Shown here: positions 44,282 through 53,510 of the stretch, in pieces | Numbering within the stretch: the stretch's first letter is position 1 | Layout: every line of letters starts with the position of its first letter | NCBI GenBank assembly: GCA_048594725.1 | Contig: JBMDXA010000018.1 | Coordinates: 1-64,000, forward strand | From: JAFDZV01 sp048594725 | GTDB taxonomy: Bacteria; Bacteroidota; Ignavibacteria; OLB7 | Direction: 5' to 3' | Length of the DNA stretch: 64,000 nucleotides | Position numbers and translations under genes: made by a program | Notes under the pieces: model-generated | What the model saw: only the letters and a program-made list of their open reading frames with translations | Database searches by the model: none | Told to the model about the DNA's origin: nothing

Positions 44282-44599
44282 ATGACACGCCTGGAACAGA
44301 TGCTCTCCTTTCTGGAGCAGGACCCGAACGACAGCTTCACCCGCTATGCCGTGGGGCTGGAATATATGAGCCTCAAGGACTATCCGACCGCAGCACGATA
44401 TCTGAATGAACTGCGCGAGCGCGATCCCGCCTATGTGGCAACCTACTACCAGCTCGGCCAGCTCTATACGACCCTGGAGGAATGGGACAAGGCCGAGGAA
44501 GCCTATACGGCCGGCACCGCCGTGGCCCGCAATGTCCGCGATCTGCATGCCCTCAGCGAACTGCAGGCCGCACTCGATGATCTGGAAACGCTGCGATAG
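44282..44599 (+). CDS. Tetratricopeptide-repeat protein
   Basis: A 105-residue soluble protein with at least two TPR units: DSFTRYAVGLEYMSLKDYPT and YVATYYQLGQLYTTLEEWDK, each followed by a second helix. A capping helix ends the chain. Such short TPR proteins usually bind a partner protein, but none can be named. It is a single gene between rnpB and a convergent DUF2520 gene. Confidence 0.8.
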   Translation: MTRLEQMLSFLEQDPNDSFTRYAVGLEYMSLKDYPTAARYLNELRERDPAYVATYYQLGQLYTTLEEWDKAEEAYTAGTAVARNVRDLHALSELQAALDDLETLR

Positions 44600-44739
44600 A
44601 AGAGCCGAGTCGGGAGAAAAGCCGGGGAGCCGGAAAGCAGATATACGGTGGAGTGTGGGATGTCAGGGTGGCGACCTGTTCGCATATCTCGCATGAGAGA
44701 TTATCAGCAGGCAGCAACCCGCGTTATCGATAGAACTCC

Positions 44740-44800
44740 ATCCCCTGCCACGAACCGCGGGCAGAGCCCGCGCACGGACTACTGGCCCCGGTACCACCGG
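44740..44800. repeat. ACGGACTACTGG repeat with hairpin
   Basis: The hairpin CCGCGGGCAGAGCCCGCG is followed by CACGGACTACTGGCC, one more member of the hairpin-plus-ACGGACTAC family, between two convergent genes. Confidence 0.55.
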
Positions 44801-44810
44801 CCCCGCCCCA

Positions 44811-45704
44811 TTATTTCCCCTCCGCTTTTTCTCTCCATTCCTCCTCCTCTCTTCCGGCCAGCCGTGCGGTGGCAACGGCAAGCTCGGTGAACAGAGTGGA
44901 ATATTCCGGCGCCAGCCGCCGCACCGCCTCCCCCTGCATGGCAACCACATCCCCATCACCCCGTGATATGGGCCCGGTAAGGGCGGCGGACGGCCCTACC
45001 TCCTCCCCCCGCTCCGCGCTGGCAGCGATGAACTGCGCCACGATCCGCCGCGCCTGCGCCTCCGGGATTCCGGCACGCCGGTACAGATCCAGCGCGATGG
45101 CAAAAAGCGCTACCGAATAATTGGCCGCAACCGAGGCCGCAGCATGGTAGAGCGGGCGATACTCGTCGGAAAGCGAAACCAGCTGCGGCGCCACATCACC
45201 GATCAACCGCCGCACAACCGGCAGAAGATCCTCGTCCGGTTCCGAAATACTCCATACAAGCCCCGGCGGAATCGCCTCGGTGCCGGTGAACGAGCCATTC
45301 GGATGCAGGGCGAAGATCGTGGCACCGCGATCGGCGAGAGGGGCCAGAACGCCGGCAGATGTGGCTCCCGACGAGTGGAGCACCGCAATCCCCTTCCAGT
45401 CCCCGCGCTGCCGCGCAAGCATGCCCGCCACCTCGCGCAGCGATATATCGGCAGTCACAATCCAGACGATATCGTACGACTCCGGATCGATGGCTTCAAG
45501 TGATGCGATAACCGGAACACCGCGAAGAAGTACTTCAAGTGCCTTCCCTTTCGCCATGTCGCGCAACAATACGGCGCCTATAGCCTCGGGGATCGTGCGA
45601 AGAATCGATTGCGCGAACCGTCCCCCTCCTACAAGGATCACTCCCCTCTTTTTTCCCCCGGCTCCTCCCTTCTCTCCGGAATTTTCGCTGCTGTGCTGTG
45701 CCAT
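44811..45704 (-). CDS. Rossmann-fold DUF2520 protein
   Basis: A 297-residue protein. ATG 45704 is chosen over an upstream start because the longer N terminus is not family-like. The Rossmann domain (about 19-140) has a GVILVGGGRFAQSIL nucleotide-binding loop, followed by the DUF2520 domain (about 150-285) with HPNGSFTG and the helix YHAAASVAANYSVALF. The fold resembles ketopantoate or pyrroline-5-carboxylate reductases, so an NAD(P)-dependent reaction is likely. The substrate is unknown. Confidence 0.85.
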   Translation of the reverse strand: MAQHSSENSGEKGGAGGKKRGVILVGGGRFAQSILRTIPEAIGAVLLRDMAKGKALEVLLRGVPVIASLEAIDPESYDIVWIVTADISLREVAGMLARQRGDWKGIAVLHSSGATSAGVLAPLADRGATIFALHPNGSFTGTEAIPPGLVWSISEPDEDLLPVVRRLIGDVAPQLVSLSDEYRPLYHAAASVAANYSVALFAIALDLYRRAGIPEAQARRIVAQFIAASAERGEEVGPSAALTGPISRGDGDVVAMQGEAVRRLAPEYSTLFTELAVATARLAGREEEEWREKAEGK

Positions 45705-45763
45705 GATCGGTTTGTACGCTTGCTGGCTGGTGTTGAAAAAATGCAAACTGAATTACAAATAAC

Positions 45764-45796
45764 TTGCAAATGAAATATCCATTAGTCGTATTTTTG
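45764..45796 (+). promoter_or_regulatory. Bacteroidota-type promoter of Thr-rich lipoprotein gene
   Basis: TTG (45764-45766), 22 bases, TATTTTTG (45789-45796), an exact TAnnTTTG match in an AT-rich patch. Transcription would begin near 45802, about 75 bases before the ATG at 45877. Confidence 0.45.
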
Positions 45797-45876
45797 CCGG
45801 TCGAAATTCCGAACGGGCATTGTCCGCAAAAAAAGGACAATGCGTCATCCAATTCCTACTTACTAACTTAACGAAC

Positions 45877-46134
45877 ATGAAGATGCGCGCGTTCTTCTTT
45901 ACTGCGCTTCTCGCTTCCGGTCTCCTCTTCACCGCATGCGGTGGCAATCACGAAGAGGGTGCTACTGGTGACACGACGACGATGGCTCCGGCAACCGAGA
46001 CCTCGACGACGACCACGACCACCACGACGGCTCCGTCGGCCGACACTGCGGTCCTGGTTCCGAACGGCGATACGGCTGTCGTCAACACCAGCAGCACGAC
46101 TACGACCACGACCACTGACACCACGAAGAAGTAA
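45877..46134 (+). CDS. Thr-rich small lipoprotein
   Basis: An 85-residue probable lipoprotein. ATG 45877 starts a signal peptide (MKMRAFFFTALLASGLLFTA) with C21 as lipidation site. The mature part is low-complexity: two runs of seven or eight threonines encoded by ACS codons, separated by Ser/Asp/Val-rich sequence. Such tails are usually unstructured and may be O-glycosylated in Bacteroidota. A matching promoter and a good terminator frame it as a single-gene transcript. Function unknown. Confidence 0.72.
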   Translation: MKMRAFFFTALLASGLLFTACGGNHEEGATGDTTTMAPATETSTTTTTTTTAPSADTAVLVPNGDTAVVNTSSTTTTTTTDTTKK

Positions 46135-46162
46135 TTTCTTCCGGTATACTGGAAGTGTTTAT

Positions 46163-46205
46163 AAAATCCCCTACCGATGGCAACATGGGTAGGGGATTTC
46201 TTATT
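46163..46205 (+). terminator. Terminator of Thr-rich lipoprotein gene
   Basis: AAATCCCCTACC pairs perfectly with GGTAGGGGATTT across a 12-base loop, followed by CTTATT, 29 bases after the stop codon. Confidence 0.75.
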
Positions 46206-46366
46206 GAGAGTGCTGGCTTTTTCGTCCGCCACCTGCGGCGGCTGTGGTTGGCCGATTGTAGTGCGTGGTTTTTAGCGCCTGGGTCCTGGGAAGAACGCCG
46301 GTATTCAGCCCGCGGGCGCCGCCGTCTTCCGGCCCCGGACTTCGTTCTCCTGGCCCGGAGTTCCTC

Positions 46367-49300
46367 TCACTTCACGATCCGTACGCTCTCCCGCAGAACC
46401 GCCGATGGCGTCTGCAGCAGAAGCCAGTAGCTGCCGCTGGGCAGGGCGGTGGCGTCGATTGTGGCGGCATAACGGCCGGGCGCCGCATCGGCGTCGGCAA
46501 ACGGCACCAGGACCTCGTTGCCTTGCGGATCGTACAGCAGAAGCCGCGTGGCCCCCTGCTCTATCGTCTCGAACTCCACGATGCCCCGCTCGCGAATGGG
46601 ATTGGGACGGGAGACCGACAGACGGAGAAAGCCCTGCGAGCCGAGCAACCGCACGCCCCCTTCGCGGCACAGCCCGAGCGTGCGGAAGATGCCGTCGATG
46701 GTGTCATGCAGGCGCACCGGGGAGCTATCGGCGGCGCGGCGAAGATCGGAGCCGGCAAAGGCAAGCGGCGTGGTCTCGGCCGCGCCGAGAGCCGCGGTCG
46801 CATGAAGCTCCGCCAGCACCCCCGAGTCCGGGAATACCCCCTCCACCTCGATGGTGACGATCCGGCCGCCCCCGCGAACCTCATCGCCGATGATGCGCGC
46901 ACGCAGGCGGCCATCCCCCGCATCCACGCCGAGAGGAAAGAGCATCGACGCATCGAACCGCACGGCGGTACGCAGCCGCAACGTATCGGCGGGAACGGGG
47001 ATGGTGCGCTGCTCCACGCGCAGACGCAGCACGGCATCCTCACCGATCATCCCCTCGCTCTCCTCCCAGCGAAGCCCCAGCGTCCGCTGCTCGCTCCGCC
47101 CCCGCACGGCAAGACGCAGCGAGTCGGGACAGGGAGAAAGCTCCCGCAGCACGGCCATGCCGTTCAGACTATCACCGGCCACGGAGGGCGTGTAGAGAAC
47201 TTCCAGTTCCACCATCTCCCCCGGCAGCAGCACCGTATCGCTGCCAGGACGCACGATCCGCACGCCATCCAGATCGCCGGCCAGCGATGCGGCCGACAGC
47301 GTGCGCGCCACCGTTGAAGCGTTGGTGACGGTGACGATCGCACGCGCTGTAAGCGGGGTCTGTACGGCCCCGAAATCGATAACGGAGGAGGAGAGTACAA
47401 AGCCGCCGCCATCGCGCGCGCCGCGCAGGTAGACCACCCGCTCGCTGCCGCACGCCCTGGAGCGGAGCACGATGCTGTCGCGGAACGCACCATCGCCCAC
47501 GGGCCGGAAACGGACCGTCACCGGCACCCGCACCCCCACCGGCGTCTCGATCGGGGAACCAGGGAGCACCACCTGGAACACTCCCGTGGAAGGGAGATGC
47601 ACCACATCGAACGTGTCGGGGAGTTCGCCCCTGTTCTCCAGCATCAGGCCGGTCTCCAAGAGGCTGTCGCAACGGTTCAGCAAACCGAAGTCGATACTGT
47701 CGCCGGAGAATACCACTGCCGCGCCGGTGCGGCGGCCACGCGCCGGCACGAAGAATTCCTGGCCGCACTCTCCCAGCCGCAGCCGGATACCGCCGTTGAA
47801 GGCTCCGGCCGCTGTAAGCCCCACTACGAAATCGAACGTCACGGTATCCCCCGGCGCCGCCAGATCGCTTGTGGCGGAGCTGATCGCCACGCCGTCCAGT
47901 TCCAGCCGCTCGCGGATGCCCGCCACCGTCACGGTTCCCCGGTTGGCGAACCGCAGGCTCAGCACCGGAGAGGGAGCACAGAAATCGGTGACGCCGAAAT
48001 CGAGCGATCCCTCTATCGGCACCAGCAGAAGCGAGTCGTTGCGGACATCGAACGGAATGGCGCTGGTATCGGCGTCGCTGCTTATCAGACGGAGCGCGGC
48101 AACACGAACCCCGAGCGGCCCCGGCGTATAGATCACCTGCGAGCTGCCGCTCTCCCCCGGCTGAAGAACGGTTCCCACCGGAGAGACCGGCAGGGAGAAC
48201 TCGGCGGCGGCCGGACCGATGATATCCGCCTGAACGATGGTAACCGGAGAGTCGGTCCGGTTCACGAACGCGGCAACTATGGTATCAGGAGATTTCGGCG
48301 CGCAGAGCAGCCGTACAGAATCGAGCGGACCGGAGGATAGCGCCCCCCCTTCCAGCCGCACTCCGCGAAGAAGCACGGTCTGCGGCTCCGGACAGTTGGA
48401 CGAGATGAACGTGATGCGCCCATCGAAGGACCCGGCCGCCAGCGGCATGAACCGCAGCGTTACGGGGATGGATTCTCCCGGAGCTATCACCGCCGGGAAC
48501 GACGGGGCTACGACGGTGAACTCCGGGGGAGTGATCGCCGGAGAGAGAACCGTCATGGGAACCTGCGCCGGATTGCTCAGCGTGATGGTGCGCTCCGCAT
48601 ACGGCACCAGAGCCGGGAGGCTCCCGAAATCGAGCGTGGCCCCGGCTCCCGGCGTAACAAGGAGGCGATCATCGGTAAAGCGCACCCGTATCACGAAGAT
48701 CCTCGGATTGCAGCCATCGCCATGCAGGACGATGCGCCCTTCGCGCGGCGCGGCCCCATCGGCGGCGATCCGCACTCTCAGCCTGATCGTCCCTCTCCCC
48801 TGCGCCGGAAGGGGGATGGGATTGTTCCGGATATCATCGAGCGCCGTACCGGTCACGCCGCCGAGAAATTCCACCGAGTCGATCTTCACCGGAGGGATGG
48901 TATCGGGAAGAATGAAGTTGAGCGTGAGAGTGGTATCGATCGTGGCCGGATCGAGACAGGTGTTGATAATCACATCCTCCAGCCTCACCGGCCAGGGAAC
49001 CGTGACGCTCCCCGGCGATGCTGCAAACGCATCGGTAGCGGAATATCCGTACACGTACGTGGCGAACGGCTCCCCGGCATCCACCAGATGATCTCCCGGC
49101 CCCACCTCCACCGCTCCGGCGATAAACGATCCGGCGGCATGGCGCTCCGCCCAGACCGGCGGCAGGCCATCCACCAGCAATCCTGCTTCGGCGCGGGAGG
49201 GGATCATCACCTGGATGAAATATCGCCAGTCAACCGGATTGGAGCCGGACATGCGCGCGGCCATCGCCGGCACATACAGGCGTGCCCCCGCGCCCCACTG

Positions 49301-50317
49301 CCAGACCGACGGCACCACCACCATCGACGGATCGCCGAAGGGGGTATTCAGATCCTGAAGCGAGCGGGCGGTGCTGGTCCCCCACTGCACCATCATCACC
49401 GGCTGCGAGGCCGTCACATGGGAGAGCCCGAAATTCTCGAACTCCACCGTCTCCCCATTCATCAGCACGGCTATCTCCCCGCCATTGACCCTGACCGATG
49501 TGCCATCGCAGCGGGCCACCACGCTATACAGACCGCGCTCCTGGCGTACCAGCGGCCCCACCACAAACTGGTTGCCCCAGGAGTCGATATCGGGAAGCTG
49601 CTCGATAAGCGGGTTGCAGGCGCGCTCCGCCCCTATCGAAAAATTACCGCAGATGGCACCGCTCAGCACTCCTACCGGACGGCTGGCAACCACCCGGCTT
49701 CCGGTAAGATCCACCGGGCCGGAGCCGGAGGTGAGCATCTGATAGACCTCTCCCCGGTCCAGCGCCACGGTAAACGGCGCATCCGCCGGCAGGCCGCCCC
49801 GCGTGGGGACCGCTGGCGTGATAGTGATCTCTGTTTCATCCTCGATCCCGATCACCGTCATAAACGAGCCGCTGATGGCGCTTCTCGTGGAGACGGCGAT
49901 ATACTCGAACCCCAGAAGCGAATCGGGAATGGCGGCATACGATTCGCTCTCCGACGCCTCCCCCTTATCGAGCAGAAGAGCGGCGGTGATCCCAGCCGAG
50001 GCATCGATCTGCACGGTTCTGCGGAACGTCCCCTCCTGCTGCGGGAGGATAAGCTCGGACGAGTCGATGGCGATCTCCACGGCCCCGCCGGGAGGGAGCG
50101 TGAGGGTCTGAACGCGGCCGGTGGCGGTGAACAGCAGACGCACCTCCGCACCAGGCCCGCTGTTCAGCAGCAGGCGGGCCACGGGGGTTGCCGAGCCGAA
50201 CAGGGGAAGGGTGCCGGGAAGCGTCAGGACGAACGAACGCCCCGCGCCGGAGACCTGTGCGGCCGCGCCGGCGCAAAGCAGAAGGAACAGGAGCAGAGAG
50301 GAAAGAATTCGGACCAT
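46367..50317 (-). CDS. Giant secreted cell-surface protein with repeated Ig-like domains
   Basis: A 1316-residue exported protein, the longest in the window. Signal peptide 1-20. Residues about 25-440 resemble the IgGFc-binding N-terminal domain (motifs ISGSFMTVIGIEDETEITIT and QLPDIDSWGNQFVVGPL). From about 450 to 1100 there are repeated beta-sandwich ASH/choice-of-anchor-D-type units, each with a pattern like LDFGSLPALVPYAERTITLS or FGLLNRCDSLLETGL and V-x-F-R-P. A cohesin-like segment follows near 1110-1210. The tail is a T9SS sorting domain (SRPNPIRERGIVEF to ESVRIVK). Likely an adhesin or surface scaffold. Confidence 0.85.
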   Translation of the reverse strand: MVRILSSLLLFLLLCAGAAAQVSGAGRSFVLTLPGTLPLFGSATPVARLLLNSGPGAEVRLLFTATGRVQTLTLPPGGAVEIAIDSSELILPQQEGTFRRTVQIDASAGITAALLLDKGEASESESYAAIPDSLLGFEYIAVSTRSAISGSFMTVIGIEDETEITITPAVPTRGGLPADAPFTVALDRGEVYQMLTSGSGPVDLTGSRVVASRPVGVLSGAICGNFSIGAERACNPLIEQLPDIDSWGNQFVVGPLVRQERGLYSVVARCDGTSVRVNGGEIAVLMNGETVEFENFGLSHVTASQPVMMVQWGTSTARSLQDLNTPFGDPSMVVVPSVWQWGAGARLYVPAMAARMSGSNPVDWRYFIQVMIPSRAEAGLLVDGLPPVWAERHAAGSFIAGAVEVGPGDHLVDAGEPFATYVYGYSATDAFAASPGSVTVPWPVRLEDVIINTCLDPATIDTTLTLNFILPDTIPPVKIDSVEFLGGVTGTALDDIRNNPIPLPAQGRGTIRLRVRIAADGAAPREGRIVLHGDGCNPRIFVIRVRFTDDRLLVTPGAGATLDFGSLPALVPYAERTITLSNPAQVPMTVLSPAITPPEFTVVAPSFPAVIAPGESIPVTLRFMPLAAGSFDGRITFISSNCPEPQTVLLRGVRLEGGALSSGPLDSVRLLCAPKSPDTIVAAFVNRTDSPVTIVQADIIGPAAAEFSLPVSPVGTVLQPGESGSSQVIYTPGPLGVRVAALRLISSDADTSAIPFDVRNDSLLLVPIEGSLDFGVTDFCAPSPVLSLRFANRGTVTVAGIRERLELDGVAISSATSDLAAPGDTVTFDFVVGLTAAGAFNGGIRLRLGECGQEFFVPARGRRTGAAVVFSGDSIDFGLLNRCDSLLETGLMLENRGELPDTFDVVHLPSTGVFQVVLPGSPIETPVGVRVPVTVRFRPVGDGAFRDSIVLRSRACGSERVVYLRGARDGGGFVLSSSVIDFGAVQTPLTARAIVTVTNASTVARTLSAASLAGDLDGVRIVRPGSDTVLLPGEMVELEVLYTPSVAGDSLNGMAVLRELSPCPDSLRLAVRGRSEQRTLGLRWEESEGMIGEDAVLRLRVEQRTIPVPADTLRLRTAVRFDASMLFPLGVDAGDGRLRARIIGDEVRGGGRIVTIEVEGVFPDSGVLAELHATAALGAAETTPLAFAGSDLRRAADSSPVRLHDTIDGIFRTLGLCREGGVRLLGSQGFLRLSVSRPNPIRERGIVEFETIEQGATRLLLYDPQGNEVLVPFADADAAPGRYAATIDATALPSGSYWLLLQTPSAVLRESVRIVK

Positions 50318-50428
50318 ACCTGCACAAGAATGAAGGGATTCTATCGGAATGGCTTGCCGGTCTCAATGTATGACGATACAGGGAAGGATCTGAGTAAAAA
50401 GACCACGGTGATAATCCCGAAAAAAATA

Positions 50429-50471
50429 AAGGCGCCCCGTCATGTTCCGAAGAACGGAAACGGAGCGCCTT
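50429..50471 (-). terminator. Terminator of the 189-residue exported-protein gene
   Basis: AAGGCGCTCCGT and its near-complement (one mismatch) enclose a smaller GTTCCG-AAGA-ACGGAA stem. On the minus strand the hairpin is followed by TTTATTTTTTT, typical of a strong terminator. Confidence 0.8.
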
Positions 50472-50553
50472 GAACCATGAAGGGTCTGCACGGGAACGAT
50501 TCCCGCCTGCACATGCTTTTTCGAATCGGACGGCTGATAGCAGCCGGTGTGAA

Positions 50554-51123
50554 TTACGGGTTCAGAACCACGTCGGTCTTCTCCAGAACGAACCCTACGG
50601 TGCCATCCTCGGCAATGAATTCCAGCGGCTTGTCCTGCTGGACGTTCACCCCCTGAAGCGGCAGGCTGTTGACGTTGCTGGCACGGAGGTTCAGCGGGCC
50701 GTTCGAGAGATAACTCTGTCCGCCCAGAGCCGAACCGGTGGCCTGGAGGTTGATATTCAGATCAAGCTCGGCCGGGAAGAGCGTGGGGCTGCCGGCAGCA
50801 CCGGTAAGGGTGGTGGGCTGCGAGGTCGGGACCAGGTTGGCATCGATCGTGCCGATCTCGCCGGCGCCGTTGGAGCTGAACTGGTCCACCTCGAAGATCA
50901 CCTGGCAGGGATTGTACTGCAGGCCGGTAACATGCACCACAGCCTGGCCGCTGCTGTTGGTGGGAGCCGGACCGCCCGGCAGCACCACCACCTTGCCGCC
51001 ATTGACGAAGTAGCAGATATAGGTATCACCGATATTGGGGAGATCCGGGCACTGGGCATACGCCTTGCCGCCCACCAGAATCCCGGCGATCATAAGAGCG
51101 AAGAGATAAAAGAACTTGCGCAT
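50554..51123 (-). CDS. Hypothetical exported protein
   Basis: A 189-residue exported protein with a clear signal peptide (about 1-23, MRKFFYLFALMIAGILVGGK, then AYAQ). The mature part is beta-rich and acidic with two cysteines near the start (CPDLPNIGDTYICYF), which may form a disulphide. No family recognised. It has no T9SS-like tail. It is followed by its own terminator and preceded by a spacer with repeats, so it is monocistronic. Confidence 0.75.
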   Translation of the reverse strand: MRKFFYLFALMIAGILVGGKAYAQCPDLPNIGDTYICYFVNGGKVVVLPGGPAPTNSSGQAVVHVTGLQYNPCQVIFEVDQFSSNGAGEIGTIDANLVPTSQPTTLTGAAGSPTLFPAELDLNINLQATGSALGGQSYLSNGPLNLRASNVNSLPLQGVNVQQDKPLEFIAEDGTVGFVLEKTDVVLNP

Positions 51124-51473
51124 GATTAATCCCTGTTCGGAGGTTTATACTTGTTGGTATCGCCGATTATCCTCTCGGAACATCTACGGCGTTCATCGTT
51201 TTACATGGTGCAATAATAGGGGTATGGTGGTGGCCCGAACTTCTCCCGGATTGCTCTCTTTACGCATCGCCCAGCTCTATCAGCCAGAAGGGATCACAGT
51301 ATATCCGATAGCCTCACCGGATAGATTACGCAAAGCCGCCAAGGCGCAAAGGGACGCAAAGAAAGAGAGAAAAAAAATGAGGCATATCACAGGAGAAATT
51401 GATTTTTTTCTTCTCAGCGATCTTTGCGGCTTTGCGCGAAATTCTTTGCACGAATCCGGCTCTGCCATGTAAT
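51124..51473. repeat. CGCAAAG inverted-repeat element
   Basis: Positions 51326-51450 hold CGCAAAGCCGC and GCGCAAAGGGACGCAAAG on the left and, inverted, TCTTTGCGGCTTTGCGCG on the right, around an AAAAAAAAT..ATTTTTTT core. The element resembles a small palindromic repeat such as a MITE or a dispersed stem-loop. The rest of the spacer shows nothing else. Confidence 0.65.
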
Positions 51474-51514
51474 GATACTGGGCGCGAACCGCTGAAACGG
51501 CCGCGCCCAGTATC
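51474..51514 (-). terminator. Stem-loop after FAH-family gene
   Basis: GATACTGGGCGCG pairs perfectly with CGCGCCCAGTATC around a 15-base loop that itself has CCG/CGG. It lies about 65 bases after the stop of the leftward gene, without a T run. Confidence 0.5.
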
Positions 51515-51580
51515 GTGCATTTCCCGGATAATTATTCCGCTATCCGCCGCCGGCTGCGATGCCGCCGTGCCAATAGGGGA

Positions 51581-52570
51581 TTATCCGACTCTCTTCACCG
51601 TGTTGATGAGGGTGCCGAGCATATCTATCTCGCACTCCACCACATCGCCATCCTTCAGCCACCAGTTATCGGTGATCTTGGAGCCGTTCAGTTCCAGGAA
51701 GCAGCCGGTTCCCACGGTGCCGGAGCCTATCACATCGCCGGGGTGAAGGGTAACGCCGTAGGAGGCGCGCTCGAGGATCTGCGCGAACGTCCAGCTCATA
51801 TCCTTCAGGTTGCCGCGCGACACCTCCGTGCCGTTGACACGGGTAACCATCGTCAGATCGTAGCGCTCCCCGTACTGCCCGGCGATCATCTTCGAGGAAA
51901 GCTCGTCGCGCGTGGCGAGGTACGGTCCGATCGAGGTGGCGAAATCCTTTCCCTTGGCCGGTCCCAGGCTCAGCTTCATCTCCTCCATCTGGAGGGCACG
52001 GGCCGACCAGTCGTTCATGACCGTATATCCGGCGATATATTCATCGGCCTCCGAAGCCTTGATATTACGCCCCTTGCGGCCGATCACGATGGCGCACTCC
52101 AGCTCGAAATCGAGCCGGTTGAGATGCTCCTCCATCACCTCCACCTCCCCGGGGCCGGTAACGGCCATATGGTTGGTGAAATAGAAGACCGGGAAGTGAT
52201 CGAACTCCGGGATCATCTCCACACCGCGATTACGCCGTGCGGCCTCCACATGCTGGCGGAACGCATAGCCGTCGCGCATGGAGGTGGGACGGGGCACCGG
52301 TGCAAGAAGGGTCACATCGGAGATCAGAGGGCTGGAGGAGAGCAGGCTCCCCTCATCCTGGGCACGGGCGATAAGCTCCCGCACCGCCGCCATCCCCCCC
52401 TCTCCCGCTTCCAGCAGGGAGATCATCGAGGAGAACGCGACGCCCCCGGCCTGAAGTGTCTCGGCCCCGCGCTGCAGATCGAGCACATGATCGCCGACAA
52501 GCGCGCCGAGGCGCCCACCGGAGATATCTCCTCCTGCATGTTCGCCAGATAGATACGTGACAAGTTTCAT
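51581..52570 (-). CDS. Fumarylacetoacetate hydrolase family protein
   Basis: A 329-residue enzyme of the FAH superfamily. ATG 52570 (MKLVTYLSGE) matches the family start. The C-terminal catalytic domain has the conserved pattern LDFELECAIVIGRKGRNI, then GYTVMNDWSARALQ, GKDFATSIGPYL and HPGDVIGSGTVGTGCFLE. Acidic residues of the metal site (E in FELE, D in MNDW) are present. The family cleaves C-C bonds of beta-diketone-like acids. The long N-terminal domain and these motifs fit true fumarylacetoacetases as in tyrosine breakdown, but the substrate cannot be fixed. Confidence 0.88.
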   Translation of the reverse strand: MKLVTYLSGEHAGGDISGGRLGALVGDHVLDLQRGAETLQAGGVAFSSMISLLEAGEGGMAAVRELIARAQDEGSLLSSSPLISDVTLLAPVPRPTSMRDGYAFRQHVEAARRNRGVEMIPEFDHFPVFYFTNHMAVTGPGEVEVMEEHLNRLDFELECAIVIGRKGRNIKASEADEYIAGYTVMNDWSARALQMEEMKLSLGPAKGKDFATSIGPYLATRDELSSKMIAGQYGERYDLTMVTRVNGTEVSRGNLKDMSWTFAQILERASYGVTLHPGDVIGSGTVGTGCFLELNGSKITDNWWLKDGDVVECEIDMLGTLINTVKRVG

Positions 52571-52690
52571 CGGTATATATGATTCTATTGATTGAGCCGC
52601 AGGGGAGATCGGCCTCCCCCGCCCCTGCCATGAATTTCGCGCCGATCGATCCGGAATATGATGCCGGAACGGATGGCTCATCGGAACGGA

Positions 52691-52999
52691 TTATTCCCCG
52701 GCGAGCGTTCCGGGGAATTTATTCTGTTCCTGGAGATATTTTCTCTCGGTATAGGACCATGTCCAGGCACCCCAGGCGTACCCTATCACCGGGAAGAGCA
52801 GAAGATTGATAACGAGCTGGCGTATCAGGAAATAGGGATTGAAGGAGCTCTCTTCGAAGAGCATGTTCAGGACGCTTATCACCACGGCCATGCAGAGCGC
52901 CATCACCAGGCCGAACCCCAGCACCCCCTGCATCCAGATAAATGATTTCCTCCCGCCCTTGCGCATCCTTCCCCAGCGTTCGAATTCCTTGAGAGTCAT
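52691..52999 (-). CDS. Small two-helix membrane protein
   Basis: A 102-residue protein with two hydrophobic segments (about 26-46 and 58-78). The first 20 residues are basic (MRKGGRKSF), suggesting a cytoplasmic N terminus. No family recognised. Upstream on the same strand of the FAH-family gene (120 bases apart), so possibly in one transcript. Confidence 0.7.
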   Translation of the reverse strand: MTLKEFERWGRMRKGGRKSFIWMQGVLGFGLVMALCMAVVISVLNMLFEESSFNPYFLIRQLVINLLLFPVIGYAWGAWTWSYTERKYLQEQNKFPGTLAGE

Positions 53000-53075
53000 T
53001 ACCCTGCCCCGGCATTATTGAACGATATCCGATACCAGCGGCGAGGATACCACGATCACACGCCGGATAGTTCTT

Positions 53076-53510
53076 CTACACGAACAGCAGCACCGCCGCA
53101 TAGCGGAGCACGCGCACGCTGAACGTGACGGCCACGAAAAAGAGGAGATGAATTCTCATGATCCCCGCGATGATGGTAAGGGGATCGCCCACGAACGGAA
53201 GCCACGACGCCAGAAGCGACCATTTGCCATAGCGTTCCGACCACGCCAGCGCCCGCCGCCCCACACGGCTCTGAGCGGTCTTGCGCCGCACCGCGCCGCT
53301 CCCCCATCGCCCCAGACCGTAATTCAGAAGCACGCCCAGGCAGTTGCCCACCGAGGCATACAGAAGCACCTCCCACGAAGGCATGCCAAGACGAAGCGCC
53401 GCATAGACGGCAGCCTCCGAGCTGAGAGGAAGGATCGTGGCCGCGATAAACGATACCAGCAGCAGCCCGAGCCCGCCATGTGTTACCACCAGATGTTGCA
53501 GTTCTTCCAT
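53076..53510 (-). CDS. YqaA/DedA-like membrane protein
   Basis: A 144-residue integral membrane protein of the YqaA subgroup of the SNARE-associated/DedA superfamily. ATG 53510 is chosen because upstream sequence is not membrane-like. Typical motifs are LPLSSEAAVYAALRLG near the N terminus, LGVLLNYGLGRWG in the middle and SWLPFVGDPLTIIAGIMRI near the end. DedA relatives move lipid carriers across the membrane. Whether YqaA proteins do is not established. Confidence 0.85.
   Translation of the reverse strand: MEELQHLVVTHGGLGLLLVSFIAATILPLSSEAAVYAALRLGMPSWEVLLYASVGNCLGVLLNYGLGRWGSGAVRRKTAQSRVGRRALAWSERYGKWSLLASWLPFVGDPLTIIAGIMRIHLLFFVAVTFSVRVLRYAAVLLFV

Noticed and set aside
43681..44340. Open frames overlapping 43.5-44.3 kb on both strands
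   Set aside because: The segment is RNase P RNA, recognised by its conserved core and closing stem, so these frames are not genes.
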